Source of the DNA: UBA6522 sp965221035
Lineage (GTDB): Bacteria; Pseudomonadota; Gammaproteobacteria; Steroidobacterales; Rariloculaceae
NCBI GenBank assembly: GCA_965221035.1
Contig: OZ244860.1
Coordinates: 2,170,001 to 2,234,000, forward strand
Reading direction: 5' to 3'
Length of the DNA stretch: 64,000 bases
Of the stretch, positions 54,798-63,713 are shown piece by piece. A model generated the notes under the pieces. The model was given only the letters and a program-made list of their open reading frames with translations. It was not told where the DNA came from and did not search any database. The translations under genes were made by a program, and so were the position numbers. The stretch's first letter is position 1; every line of letters starts with the position of its first letter.

Positions 54798-55301
54798 ATG
54801 ACCATCAACATCCGGCGCCTGGTTTCGATTGGCTGCGCGTGGCTGCTCGCCGCATCGGTCGAGTCGCAGGATCTCGACACGGTCACCGCCCAAGGCCGGC
54901 CGCTCGTGCAGGACTTCCCCCAATCCTCGCTCATCATCGACGCGGCCGACCTGAGCTGCGAACACTTCGAGATCTTCGTCGCATCCGAGCGAAACGCCCA
55001 GGCGAGGGGGTTGATGTTCGTGCGCGGGATGCCCGACTACGTCGGCATGCTGTTCATCCATCCCAACGAGCGGATGATATCCATGTGGATGAAAAACACG
55101 CTGATTCCGCTGGACATGGTCTTCATGGACAGCACGGGCGTCGTGACGCACATTGCGGAAAACACCGTTCCCGGCTCGCTGGAGTCCATCAGTTCGATGC
55201 AGCCGGCGCTAGGCGTGCTTGAAATCAATGCCGGACTGGCTGCGAGACTGGGGATTCGCGTGGGCGACCTGGTGCGGCATCCATATTTTGGATCGCTTTA
55301 G
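54798..55301 (+). CDS. DUF192 exported protein
   Basis: A 167-residue protein from ATG 54798. A signal-like N-terminus (RLVSIGCAWLLAASVESQD) is followed by the DUF192 domain: ERNAQARGLMFVRGMPDYVG, MLFIHPNERMISMWMKNTLI, PLDMVFMDSTGVV and QPALGVLEINAGLAARLGI. The function of DUF192 proteins is unknown. It lies 99 bases after the MBL-fold gene and 25 before the MhpD-like gene. Confidence 0.88.
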   Translation: MTINIRRLVSIGCAWLLAASVESQDLDTVTAQGRPLVQDFPQSSLIIDAADLSCEHFEIFVASERNAQARGLMFVRGMPDYVGMLFIHPNERMISMWMKNTLIPLDMVFMDSTGVVTHIAENTVPGSLESISSMQPALGVLEINAGLAARLGIRVGDLVRHPYFGSL

Positions 55302-55326
55302 CGCGGGTCATCTGGAGAGTTTACGA

Positions 55327-56307
55327 ATGAAAGCTCGATCCATGCAATGTGGCCGCTGGATGCCAGCCTTGCTCCTCCTCTTGAGTAGCGTCGCCTTCGC
55401 CGACTGCGACTTGGACAACTGGGTCCAGGAAGCCGCCGACGCTTGGGAAAACCATGGGGTGATCGAGGAAACGCTCTGTTACAGCGCCCTGCTGGATGCA
55501 GTGGACCTGGAAGCCGTCCAGGAATACAGCAGGCAGTATGAAGAGGAACTGCAACGCCGTGGCCACCCGGTCGCGGCCTACAAGATCGGCATCCACGAGC
55601 CGAGATCGCAAGCCTTCTTCGGCCTGAGCGGTCCCATGTTCGGCGTCCTGCACGGCGAAGGCGCGCTGATCGAGAACGGCGGCGAAGTGCCGGTTCAAGG
55701 CCAGACGTTGGGTTTGGAACCCGACTTTCTGTTGCGAGTCGGCAGCGACCGCGTCAACGAGGCCACGACCATCGAAGAAGCGGCGCAATTCATTGAAGCC
55801 GTCTGCGCCTTCATTGAACTGCCCGTCTACCTGAACAACCCGGAGGAAATCCAGGCGGGGATAGGCCTCAGCGCCCACTTCATGCAGGGGACCAGCGCGG
55901 CGGCCCGTTACGGTGTTGTAGGCGAATGCATGAACCCGGCGGACGACCCGAACATCATCGAGAATCTCCGCACCATGCGCGTCGTCAGTACGGACCACAC
56001 CGGCACCGAACAAACCTTCAAGGACCAGCGGACGGACGAAACACACCTGTTGATCACGGCAGTGATGGCGGCGGACTTTCTCAAGCGACGGGGCCAGTCC
56101 CTGCAGCCGGGCGACCTGATCAGCGTCGGCGCGCTGTCGGGCAATCCGCGCGGTGTCAGCGAGGCCGCGACACCCGGCGGCATGGCGGCGGTGGGAGTCG
56201 GCGGACGCGACCCTGATTGGTTCAATCTACATGCCGACAGCCCCGCCAAGCATGTGAGCTATTACATCGGGGACCGGATTCTGACGGCGACGGCGAATTT
56301 CAGGTAG
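55327..56307 (+). CDS. Exported MhpD-like (2-keto-4-pentenoate hydratase / FAH-superfamily) protein
   Basis: A 326-residue protein from ATG 55327. A signal peptide (WMPALLLLLSSVAFADC) precedes the hydratase/decarboxylase-type fold: HPVAAYKIGIHEPRSQAFFG, LGLEPDFLLRVGSD (metal-binding Glu), then QPGDLISVGALSGNPRG near the end. MhpD-type enzymes hydrate 2-keto-4-pentenoates in aromatic degradation and are normally cytoplasmic. Export is unusual, so either the substrate is periplasmic or the fold has a new role. Confidence 0.7.
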   Translation: MKARSMQCGRWMPALLLLLSSVAFADCDLDNWVQEAADAWENHGVIEETLCYSALLDAVDLEAVQEYSRQYEEELQRRGHPVAAYKIGIHEPRSQAFFGLSGPMFGVLHGEGALIENGGEVPVQGQTLGLEPDFLLRVGSDRVNEATTIEEAAQFIEAVCAFIELPVYLNNPEEIQAGIGLSAHFMQGTSAAARYGVVGECMNPADDPNIIENLRTMRVVSTDHTGTEQTFKDQRTDETHLLITAVMAADFLKRRGQSLQPGDLISVGALSGNPRGVSEAATPGGMAAVGVGGRDPDWFNLHADSPAKHVSYYIGDRILTATANFR

Positions 56308-56507
56308 GAAGCGCGGCACGAGATTTCATGCCAGCGCCCGCCTCTTCTCCCGTCGAGCCCAATTCGCGGAATCAGTTGACTTGACTGCGAGTATTGCTCT
56401 GGAGGCTTGATCGTCACGACGATCGGGCCGTCGTTCATCCGCCACCCCCTGGTCGTAAGCACAATTGCGGCGCCAAAGTGTTTCAGCTACGGCGTTGTGC
56501 AATGAGC

Positions 56508-56975
56508 CTAATCCATATCCGCCAAAGCGACCACGTCAACATCGTTGAAGCACATAAAGTCCTTGACGTTATCGGTCACCAACCACCTGATGCCGTGCGC
56601 CGTCATCGTGGCGACGACATTGGCGTCATGAAGTCGTTTTCCACGCAGTTGGTGTGTCGTAGCGAGAAGGTGCAGCCCGTTCGCGGTCTCGACGGTTTCT
56701 TCGTAAATCCCGACATAGTTCAGAAACGCCTTCACGTTGGCGACGGCATCACATGTCTCAAGGCCCAATCCGTTTACGTCGACAGACCGGGTCGCCACGA
56801 CAAGGTATTCCCGCAGTATCTGGCCACTTAGTGCGAGATGTAGGCCGCGTGACGCGGACTCCGCGATGAGCCGATGTGCCACCTCGTGACCTGGGCGCGA
56901 CTCGTCCGTTGCGGTCAATAGGATGTTCGTGTCCAGAAAGACGAGTTCACCGACCTTCGGGACCATAGATCTCAT
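56508..56975 (-). CDS. PIN-domain toxin (FitB/VapC-like)
   Basis: A 155-residue protein with PIN motifs: VFLDTNILLTATDES (Asp), SGQILREYLVVATRS (Glu), KRLHDANVVATMTAH (Asp) and WLVTDNVKDFM (Asp). Its start overlaps the end of the antitoxin gene by 29 bases, the usual arrangement of a VapBC/FitAB pair. It probably cleaves RNA when the antitoxin is lost. Confidence 0.85.
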   Translation of the reverse strand: MRSMVPKVGELVFLDTNILLTATDESRPGHEVAHRLIAESASRGLHLALSGQILREYLVVATRSVDVNGLGLETCDAVANVKAFLNYVGIYEETVETANGLHLLATTHQLRGKRLHDANVVATMTAHGIRWLVTDNVKDFMCFNDVDVVALADMD

Positions 56976-57177
56976 CCCTGTTCCAAGAAGCAGCGTGGCC
57001 GGTCCTGACGGTCACAAGGTCGAGCGTTCGGGTGTCCTCATCCGGCGGCGCCATTTGGGCAGCCCGATCAAGTATCACGCGCAACTCGCCCTGTAGTGAC
57101 CGATGATGGCTGCGGGCCAGCCGCTTGAGCGCGTCGAGCGTTGCCGGTTGAACGTCTCTGATGTGTATTGAGCTCAT
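56947..57177 (-). CDS. FitA-like ribbon-helix-helix antitoxin
   Basis: A 76-residue protein. The N-terminus, MSSIHIRDVQPATLDALKRL and then ARSHHRSLQGELRVILDRA, is the FitA-type ribbon-helix-helix DNA-binding fold (strand I-H-I-R-D, helix, GELR). The C-terminal tail should occupy the toxin active site. It is the first gene of the pair and would repress its own promoter. Confidence 0.85.
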   Translation of the reverse strand: MSSIHIRDVQPATLDALKRLARSHHRSLQGELRVILDRAAQMAPPDEDTRTLDLVTVRTGHAASWNRDEIYGPEGR

Positions 57178-57250
57178 ATCGGTACAATAATGCTACCACT
57201 ATTAATCTGCAACCATATGAGACCGGATGTCAGAGCCTCTGGCCAAGACA

Positions 57251-60200
57251 TCAAGACTTACTGCAGTCAATATCATCAACCAACCGATTCCGGGTTTGGC
57301 CAATCTCCTGGATGACTGTGTCAATCTCCTCGTGGCAACGCCACGCCGGAATTCGAAGGACAGTCCAGCCGAGTCTCTCCAGAACGCGGTCCCGCGTGAT
57401 GTCCTGACGCCGCTGCTGGCCTCGGACATCAATGTGCTGATCACCGTCAACCTCGACATTCAGCTTTATTCCCTGTTCAAGTAGCGCAAAGTCCAGCTCA
57501 TACCCTTCGACTTCGAGTTTCGCAGCCGGCATGAGATCGCTGCTCCACATCGCGTCAAGCAAGAGTTGCTCCGATGCACTATCCGTTCGGAAGTCAGACG
57601 GCGGGAGGCCCGATTCATCGTTCCCTGAGACTTCCTCGCGCAAGAAGATGCGCAGGGACGCCAGGGTCGGGCTACCCAATTCCTCAATGTCCGGGTGCCC
57701 CAATACGACAAGCGCCCGGCGGGCGCGGCTGACCGCAACGTTCAAGAGGTTTCGTTCCTTTTCAATCCAACGGATTCCGCTACTCTTCATGTCGGGCGAA
57801 AGGACGGAGGAAATGATGATGGCGTCCCGTTCGTCGCCCTGTAAGCGATGGGCCGTCCCGCTCACAAACTCGATATCCTTCAAATGGTCCTCGCCGAATC
57901 GCCTGTTGGCGAGATCACCGATGAGTCGCGCCTGCGCCGTAAAGGGGGTTACAACACCAACGGTCCTGTAGCCGCAGTTGATGACTTCGTGAAGTTGCCT
58001 GACGGTTTCCGCAGCCTCGTCTCGATTCACCCAGCTCGTCCCGCTGCCGGGTCGTGCTGCGGCGCCATGGACGTCACGCCAGTAGATCGCGCGATCTCTA
58101 GGAGATGTATCGGACACGTCTGTTAGAACCTTGAGCTTCCCCAAGTAAAACGCCCTATTGAACCAGCGAGCGATGTGTGGATGGCAGCGATAATGTTCGT
58201 TAAGTAGTACTGGAGCCTGTGGTTTTGCGGCAAACTCGAACGCAGCGTAAGCCGAGCCATCCTTGTGGTGGATGCCCCGCTCGCGAAGATCGTCATCGTC
58301 GAATCCGGTCTGTGCGGCGATCTCCTTCAGGAGGCGGTCGTTGAGCGACACGATCGGATTGAGTTGATGCGGGTCCCCCACAATCGCGAGACGCTTCGCG
58401 CGATAGGCCAAGGGCAATACTGCTGCGAGACTGCACTGGCTGGCCTCGTCGACAACCACGAGGTCAAACAACCCTGCCTTCAATGGGAAGTTCGAATTGG
58501 CCGTCAGCGCCGTGCACGCCCATCCTCGCAAGTAGTCAAGAGACTCGACGATGGTGCGTTTGAGCTGGTCCCTTTGCTTGGGCACTGTGCCGAACAGAGC
58601 CAGATGATCCGCGCCGAAGGCGATGCGAGCCGCCGCATCCACGCGGACTGCGCGGAGGCTTGCTTCAGCCCATTTCCGGTCGGCCTCGAGCACTGCGGTC
58701 GATGGGTCGCCTACGGCAGACTGTAGCTGTTTACGCTCTACAAGCGCATCGTTCAAATTCGAAGTCAGCGACACGACACACTGGTCAAGCTCAGCCCATG
58801 CGACGATTTGCTTCAATTGCGCTGCATCGTAGCAGCCGAGTCGTCTCCTTAGGCGCCTCGTACGCCACCGACGAAACCACCAGGCAAACAGCAACCGCTT
58901 CGCTCTTCGGGCAATTTCGCGGGAACTCATGGACAGATGGGGCGGGCACGCATCGGCCCAGAGCGTTCGCGCGGCCTCGGAACTGGCGCTCTCAGCTTCC
59001 TCCCGCTCCATTACCATCCTTAGCATTTCGGCGTCGAGTTCGTCGAGCCGTTCCAGCGCCTTCTGTATTCGCATGCGTTCGCTGGCGGTTTTCATGAGGT
59101 TTGCGCGCGTTTGGGCTTGGTCGCCGGCGTGTTTGGACGTTTGAGCAGATGCCATCGCTATACGATCAGGCATTTGCTCTCGTACCTTTCGATTCCCGGT
59201 GCGGATCAACAAGCCGCTGCCCACATCCCTGTCCGCGCGCGCCACGGCAACGTCAACCGCGCCGTTGTTGGTCGAGGTCACCAACACCCTGTCACCATCG
59301 AGCCAGGAATTTGTCACCGCGTTTACAACCAGTTGCGTCTTGCCGGTACCGGGCGGTCCGGTCACGATGGTCAGAGGTTCCCGTCGGAACCGGTCAAGTG
59401 TCTGCTCTTGTGAGTGGTTGCATGCCAAAGGCGCTGCAAGCGGCCCGGCAGGAGAGGGTCCGACCTGCTTTCGCACGTAACTGTTAGAGACAAGATGCGC
59501 GGCCGCTGTTGACGCCCAATCTTCGCGAGTTTGCAAGTGGAGCAATTCCTCTCGAAGATAGCGTGTGAAACCTGACCACTCGGCAACAACTGAAATCGCC
59601 GCATTGTAGACGCCTTGTCCGCGCTCAATGCCCGACGCCAAGGCTCTGGCATCGAGACGGGACCGTGTGTCTAGACCGAGCGACTCCGCCGTTCGTTCCG
59701 CAAGCGCGGAGAACGCTTCGGCGTCTCCAAACGGCAGGCCATGATTCAGCATCTCGCTGATGTCTTCCACCACGGCGGGGTCGAAGAGATGGCTCGCCGT
59801 GACTGCCAAGTTGAATTCCGGCTCGATTGTGGCCCGGAGAGTCCATTTCCCGTCGGAACTGCGGTCCGGTTCGACCGGCACCGCAAACAGTGGGGCTACC
59901 TTTGGCTTGTGGTCCCGGTCAATAACGACGACAGTGGGCCAACCGTAAACGATTGAGCGCGCGCGAGATTCAAGCTCGTCGGCGAGTTTTTCCGGCGCCA
60001 ATGTCGAATCGCTATGCCCCACCACCAACCGCTCTTCCCCATGGTGAGGAAACCATCGAGGATTCTGCGAGGTGAACGGGACCAGTGCTCTTGCCGCTTC
60101 AGCTTCAATGCATCGTTGGGCGTACGTACAAAGACTCTGCCAAGGAGTTTGCTTACCGCGGGTAGCGGAATCGGACGGCATTGGATTGGTGGACCCAGCC

Positions 60201-60433
60201 GAACTGGCTGAGTTTCGAGAAGCTTCCAACGCGCCAACTGCCTCACCCCTACCCTTGGGGCGAGGTCCCCGCGCACATTCGACACACCACACGCTCTTCG
60301 ATGATCGTGACCAGTAGGCCTGGGCGCCCACTTCCAAGTCGAGTGCGCACTGCCGGCAGCGACCAGCGTACCGTAGCGAGATCAGAATTAGATCTTTTGG
60401 GAGTTCTGCCTTGGGGCTGTCGCGGAATGACAT
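57251..60433 (-). CDS. Zinc-ribbon / superfamily 1 helicase / nuclease protein
   Basis: A 1060-residue protein starting at ATG 60433. Residues 26-53 have two CxxC pairs (CRQCALDLEV ... VWCVEC), a zinc ribbon. The central part is a superfamily 1 DNA2/UPF1-like helicase: Walker A TGPPGTGKTQLVVNAV (about 356), a long coiled insertion, Walker B LVVVDEASQCSLAAV (about 655), LNEHYRCHPHIARWF and NLLNVAVSRARRALVV. The last roughly 110 residues resemble a DUF559/Vsr-type nuclease: EGYELDFALLEQGIKLNVEV, DGDQHIDVRG, ERLGWTVLRIPAWR. Such single-gene helicase-nucleases are known in phage defence; here that role is inferred. Confidence 0.75.
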   Translation of the reverse strand: MSFRDSPKAELPKDLILISLRYAGRCRQCALDLEVGAQAYWSRSSKSVWCVECARGPRPKGRGEAVGALEASRNSASSAGSTNPMPSDSATRGKQTPWQSLCTYAQRCIEAEAARALVPFTSQNPRWFPHHGEERLVVGHSDSTLAPEKLADELESRARSIVYGWPTVVVIDRDHKPKVAPLFAVPVEPDRSSDGKWTLRATIEPEFNLAVTASHLFDPAVVEDISEMLNHGLPFGDAEAFSALAERTAESLGLDTRSRLDARALASGIERGQGVYNAAISVVAEWSGFTRYLREELLHLQTREDWASTAAAHLVSNSYVRKQVGPSPAGPLAAPLACNHSQEQTLDRFRREPLTIVTGPPGTGKTQLVVNAVTNSWLDGDRVLVTSTNNGAVDVAVARADRDVGSGLLIRTGNRKVREQMPDRIAMASAQTSKHAGDQAQTRANLMKTASERMRIQKALERLDELDAEMLRMVMEREEAESASSEAARTLWADACPPHLSMSSREIARRAKRLLFAWWFRRWRTRRLRRRLGCYDAAQLKQIVAWAELDQCVVSLTSNLNDALVERKQLQSAVGDPSTAVLEADRKWAEASLRAVRVDAAARIAFGADHLALFGTVPKQRDQLKRTIVESLDYLRGWACTALTANSNFPLKAGLFDLVVVDEASQCSLAAVLPLAYRAKRLAIVGDPHQLNPIVSLNDRLLKEIAAQTGFDDDDLRERGIHHKDGSAYAAFEFAAKPQAPVLLNEHYRCHPHIARWFNRAFYLGKLKVLTDVSDTSPRDRAIYWRDVHGAAARPGSGTSWVNRDEAAETVRQLHEVINCGYRTVGVVTPFTAQARLIGDLANRRFGEDHLKDIEFVSGTAHRLQGDERDAIIISSVLSPDMKSSGIRWIEKERNLLNVAVSRARRALVVLGHPDIEELGSPTLASLRIFLREEVSGNDESGLPPSDFRTDSASEQLLLDAMWSSDLMPAAKLEVEGYELDFALLEQGIKLNVEVDGDQHIDVRGQQRRQDITRDRVLERLGWTVLRIPAWRCHEEIDTVIQEIGQTRNRLVDDIDCSKS

Positions 60434-60493
60434 ATGCGAAGCATGGCCGTCTGCGACGAGGAATCCAGTGACGAATTGCTGTCAGCGAGCCCG

Positions 60494-61654
60494 TCAGTGG
60501 CACACGTTATTCGACAGCCCGATCGTGAACGCACCGATTCGATTGTTGGCGGCGGCGATGTAGCTCAGGCGCTGCCTTTCGAGATCGACCACCGCCACCT
60601 CGGGACTGTCCGCCGACGCAAGGTACGCACGTCGCCCGTCCGCGGAGCCGACCGCATCCAGGGGCGTGAAATTGAACTCCCCCGAGTCAACCACCGAGCG
60701 GACGTTGTTGTCGAAGATGTAGTAGTTGCGGTTCTCGGAACTGGCCAGGAGATTCATGCGGTCGAACCGACCCACCGTGACCAGGTCGATGCCCTCGCCG
60801 ACGACCACGTCGCTGAACTCGGTGAACAGGTGCTGCTCGATCGAGACGAATCGTCCGGTGGCCTTGTCCATCATGTACAGAAACACGCCTTCCGGCGTTG
60901 TATAGGGGCGTGCCGGTTGGGCGCCAATCTCGAACGTCTTGTAAACGACCTTCGAGAAAGCGTTGACGCCATAGACTTCGCCGGTGGTCTGGTTGGAAAC
61001 GTAGACATACCGTCCGTCCAGGCTCCGGCTCGGCGACGAAAGCAGCTGCCCCGCCTGGTCGGCGACCGGTATCTCGTACGTCCGATGGACGTTGCTGTCG
61101 ATCAATCCGATGGTTCCGTCCCGGCTGTTGCTGTACCAGATATCCACCTCATTGGGGTCGAAGAGCACGTCGGAGGTGGGCGGCAGATCTTCAAGGGTGA
61201 ACAGGATCTGGCCGCCGTAGGCCGAGAACAGCACGAAACCGCCATCCTCGCTGTCGCTGAATCCGATCTTCGAGCCGGTGGTGTCCAAGACCATATGCCG
61301 GGGAACGATCGGCAGTTCGACCTGCTTTGCGACCGTCTTGTTGCGCAGGTCGTACATGCTGACCAGCCGCTTCTCCAGGTTGGTATAGATCAGCACGGGC
61401 GCGAACGGGGTTGCCACCATGTCGTCGACGCGCTCCGCGGTCTCGATGCGGAATACGACCTCGTTGTCGATCAAGTCGATCACGTCGATGACCGGGTCGT
61501 CGGCGTCCGCAACGAACATCAGGCGCTGCGGGTTGGAGATGTCCACCTGGGCAGCCGTATCCTGCGCCACCAGGGTCGCGGGGCCGGCCAGCAGCGCGGC
61601 AAGCGGCAGCGCACCCCTCAATCCGGCCCATTGTGCGACGAGATCCGGGCGCAT
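60494..61654 (-). CDS. Exported YVTN-like beta-propeller protein
   Basis: A 386-residue protein from ATG 61654 (MRPDLVAQWAGLRGALPLAA) with a signal peptide ending near VAQD. The rest shows repeats of the beta-propeller type, for example RLMFVADADDPVIDVIDLID, RYVYVSNQTTGEVYGVNAF and RRAYLASADSPEVAVVDLER. Such proteins act in the periplasm in protein interaction or metal handling. It starts 2 bases downstream of the CcdA-like gene, so it belongs to the same operon. Confidence 0.8.
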   Translation of the reverse strand: MRPDLVAQWAGLRGALPLAALLAGPATLVAQDTAAQVDISNPQRLMFVADADDPVIDVIDLIDNEVVFRIETAERVDDMVATPFAPVLIYTNLEKRLVSMYDLRNKTVAKQVELPIVPRHMVLDTTGSKIGFSDSEDGGFVLFSAYGGQILFTLEDLPPTSDVLFDPNEVDIWYSNSRDGTIGLIDSNVHRTYEIPVADQAGQLLSSPSRSLDGRYVYVSNQTTGEVYGVNAFSKVVYKTFEIGAQPARPYTTPEGVFLYMMDKATGRFVSIEQHLFTEFSDVVVGEGIDLVTVGRFDRMNLLASSENRNYYIFDNNVRSVVDSGEFNFTPLDAVGSADGRRAYLASADSPEVAVVDLERQRLSYIAAANNRIGAFTIGLSNNVCH

Positions 61655-61656
61655 CG

Positions 61657-63027
61657 TCAGGACAACCCCAGGTAGGGATAGATGATGTCGCTGACCGTGT
61701 GGAAGTTGTCGGTGACGAGAATCAGCCCGAAGATGATGATGATGGCCATGCTCGCGAGGCTCAGCGACCTGGCATTTCCGGCCAGGAACGCAAGGATGCT
61801 GTCCATCCTGGAGATGTACCAGGCCGACAGCAGGAACGGGATGGCCACTCCGACACCAAAGATCATCATGATGGCGGCGCCAATGTAGGCGCTGCCGATG
61901 GCGCCCACGTAAACCACCAGCGTGGCGACGATGGCGCCGCCGAAGCAGGCCGTGCACCCCAGGGCGTACCCCATGGAGGTCAACAGCGCGCCGGCCCGGT
62001 CACGCAGCGACAGCGAGTCCATCGCGCGGCGGTCCGGAATCCGGCAGGCGAAGTCGCGCGTGCCCCTGAACCCCACCCATAGCCCGAGTAGGATGACAAG
62101 CAAGCCCGAAACGACGGCCACCATTCGACTGTACTCGGAAAAGGCGAGTTGCGCCTGGTGGCCCACGGCTCCGATGAAGGCGCCTGCCAACGCATAGAGC
62201 GACAGGAACCCGAGCACAAAGGCAAAGGCGAGCTGCATGATCTTGCGGCGGATAACCGGCGTCAGCTGAGCCGTACCTCCAGTCGAGGACCCGGGCACGG
62301 TGGCGAAACCGGCCATTACGCCGCCGAAGACCACCACCAATTGCAGCAGACAAGGTGTCAACACCGATGACAGCAGGCCCGCGCCGAGTGCGAGCACGGC
62401 CACCGGCGTGATGTCCGCCCGGGACTTGAGTTCATCGGGCAGGCTGTACGGAGCGTCCCAGGCGCCGACGAACGTCAAATCCCTCTCACTGCCGAGATAT
62501 GGGTTGGAAACGAACAACCGAAGCCGGTCGGCCCCTTCCTGGGTGAGAATCTCATTGCCGTCGGCATCCCGCTTGGGAAAGCTGTATACGCTCAGCCGAT
62601 GGTGCTCGGCAATGCTCGGCCCGTCGGAAATCTCCGGCAGGAATTCCTGCTCGCCGACCCACAATGTGGCCGTCGGCACCCGGTCGACCAGGTCGCCCCG
62701 ATGGATGGTTTCGCTGACGAAGAAGATGAGGTTCCGGTCCGGGCGCAGGTTGGCGATTATGGCGGCGCGGTCCACGTATTGGAAATACTCGTCCGTCGCG
62801 AATGTGGCGGTGATCTCAAGATCCGGCGTGCGGATGAGTTCCCGGGTGAGGTACTGGGACACCGTGCCGGCCTTCATCAGTCGGGCCTGGTCGCCAACCC
62901 CCCTTAGAAGCTGCTGTCCCTGCACGAAATAGGGAAACACCAGCCACGTCAGGGCGATGGCGAACGCCACGAACAGGAGTGCGCCGAGTTGGAAGGGATT
63001 GACGCGGCTTGTGGCGGTCGTGGCCAT
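61657..63027 (-). CDS. CcdA/DsbD-like membrane protein with a periplasmic N-terminal domain
   Basis: A 456-residue protein. One N-terminal helix (LGALLFVAFAIALTWLVFPY) precedes a periplasmic domain of about 180 residues. This is followed by six or more membrane helices with LGAGLLSSVLTPCLLQLVVV and GYALGCTACFGGAIVATLVV, the positions of the two conserved cysteines in CcdA and the DsbD membrane domain. In CcdA the second cysteine is usually in a TPC motif; here it is CTAC. It probably moves electrons across the inner membrane. It lies between the SCO1-like gene and the beta-propeller gene. Confidence 0.7.
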   Translation of the reverse strand: MATTATSRVNPFQLGALLFVAFAIALTWLVFPYFVQGQQLLRGVGDQARLMKAGTVSQYLTRELIRTPDLEITATFATDEYFQYVDRAAIIANLRPDRNLIFFVSETIHRGDLVDRVPTATLWVGEQEFLPEISDGPSIAEHHRLSVYSFPKRDADGNEILTQEGADRLRLFVSNPYLGSERDLTFVGAWDAPYSLPDELKSRADITPVAVLALGAGLLSSVLTPCLLQLVVVFGGVMAGFATVPGSSTGGTAQLTPVIRRKIMQLAFAFVLGFLSLYALAGAFIGAVGHQAQLAFSEYSRMVAVVSGLLVILLGLWVGFRGTRDFACRIPDRRAMDSLSLRDRAGALLTSMGYALGCTACFGGAIVATLVVYVGAIGSAYIGAAIMMIFGVGVAIPFLLSAWYISRMDSILAFLAGNARSLSLASMAIIIIFGLILVTDNFHTVSDIIYPYLGLS

Positions 63028-63039
63028 GACGGGGCTTGC

Positions 63040-63693
63040 CTATCCTCCCTGGGCCATGGCCGCCACCAGTTCTTCGGCCGGCGTCGAGAAATTGAAAACG
63101 TCCACCAGTCGACCGTCCGGATCAATCACGAACACGTTGGCGGTGTGCTGCACGGTGTAGTTGTTCTGCGTCTTGGTCACTACGTAACTGACCCTGAAGT
63201 TGTTGGCGGCGGCGTTGATCTGCGAGACGTTGCCGCTCAGCCCGATCATTCGGTCACCGAAGCGTGAAGCATATTCGTCGGTGATCTCCGGCGAATCACG
63301 CTCGGTGTCGACGCTCACAAAGATGCCCGCCGCATCGGCTTCGGTATCCCTCAGCGCCTTGCCCATGTTGAGCGCCATCATGGGGCACACCGCCGGGCAG
63401 TGGGTGAATCCGAATCCGAGCAGGACGTGGCGACCGCGAAAATCCTCCGCGGTAACCGTCTCGCCGTTGCGTCCGACCAGCTCGAAGGCCACTACGATGT
63501 CCTGGAGCGGATCGCCGACTTCGTGAGCGCCATGCATCTCATGGCCTTCGTGGGCATGTCCGGTTTCGGCCTCGCCATCCTGGGCGATGGCGGCACCGGA
63601 CGCCGAGACAAACGCCGCGACCAATATCCCAATCCACGCACACAAGGGGACCGGGAGCGGTGCCCTCCGAATAATCGCGTCAATCCGCATCAT
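63040..63693 (-). CDS. SCO1/SenC-type copper-binding protein
   Basis: A 217-residue protein starting at 63693 (the ATG codons at 63693 and 63690 are consecutive). A signal-like segment (LCAWIGILVAAFVSASGAAI) is followed by a His-rich stretch and a thioredoxin-like fold with FGFTHCPAVCPMMALNMGKA (CxxxC) and a conserved histidine in YTVQHTANVFVIDPDG. SCO1 proteins deliver copper to cytochrome c oxidase or act as thiol-disulfide reductases. The downstream CcdA-like protein could keep its cysteines reduced. Confidence 0.88.
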   Translation of the reverse strand: MMRIDAIIRRAPLPVPLCAWIGILVAAFVSASGAAIAQDGEAETGHAHEGHEMHGAHEVGDPLQDIVVAFELVGRNGETVTAEDFRGRHVLLGFGFTHCPAVCPMMALNMGKALRDTEADAAGIFVSVDTERDSPEITDEYASRFGDRMIGLSGNVSQINAAANNFRVSYVVTKTQNNYTVQHTANVFVIDPDGRLVDVFNFSTPAEELVAAMAQGG

Positions 63694-63713
63694 TTTGATT
63701 CCGTGATGATGCA

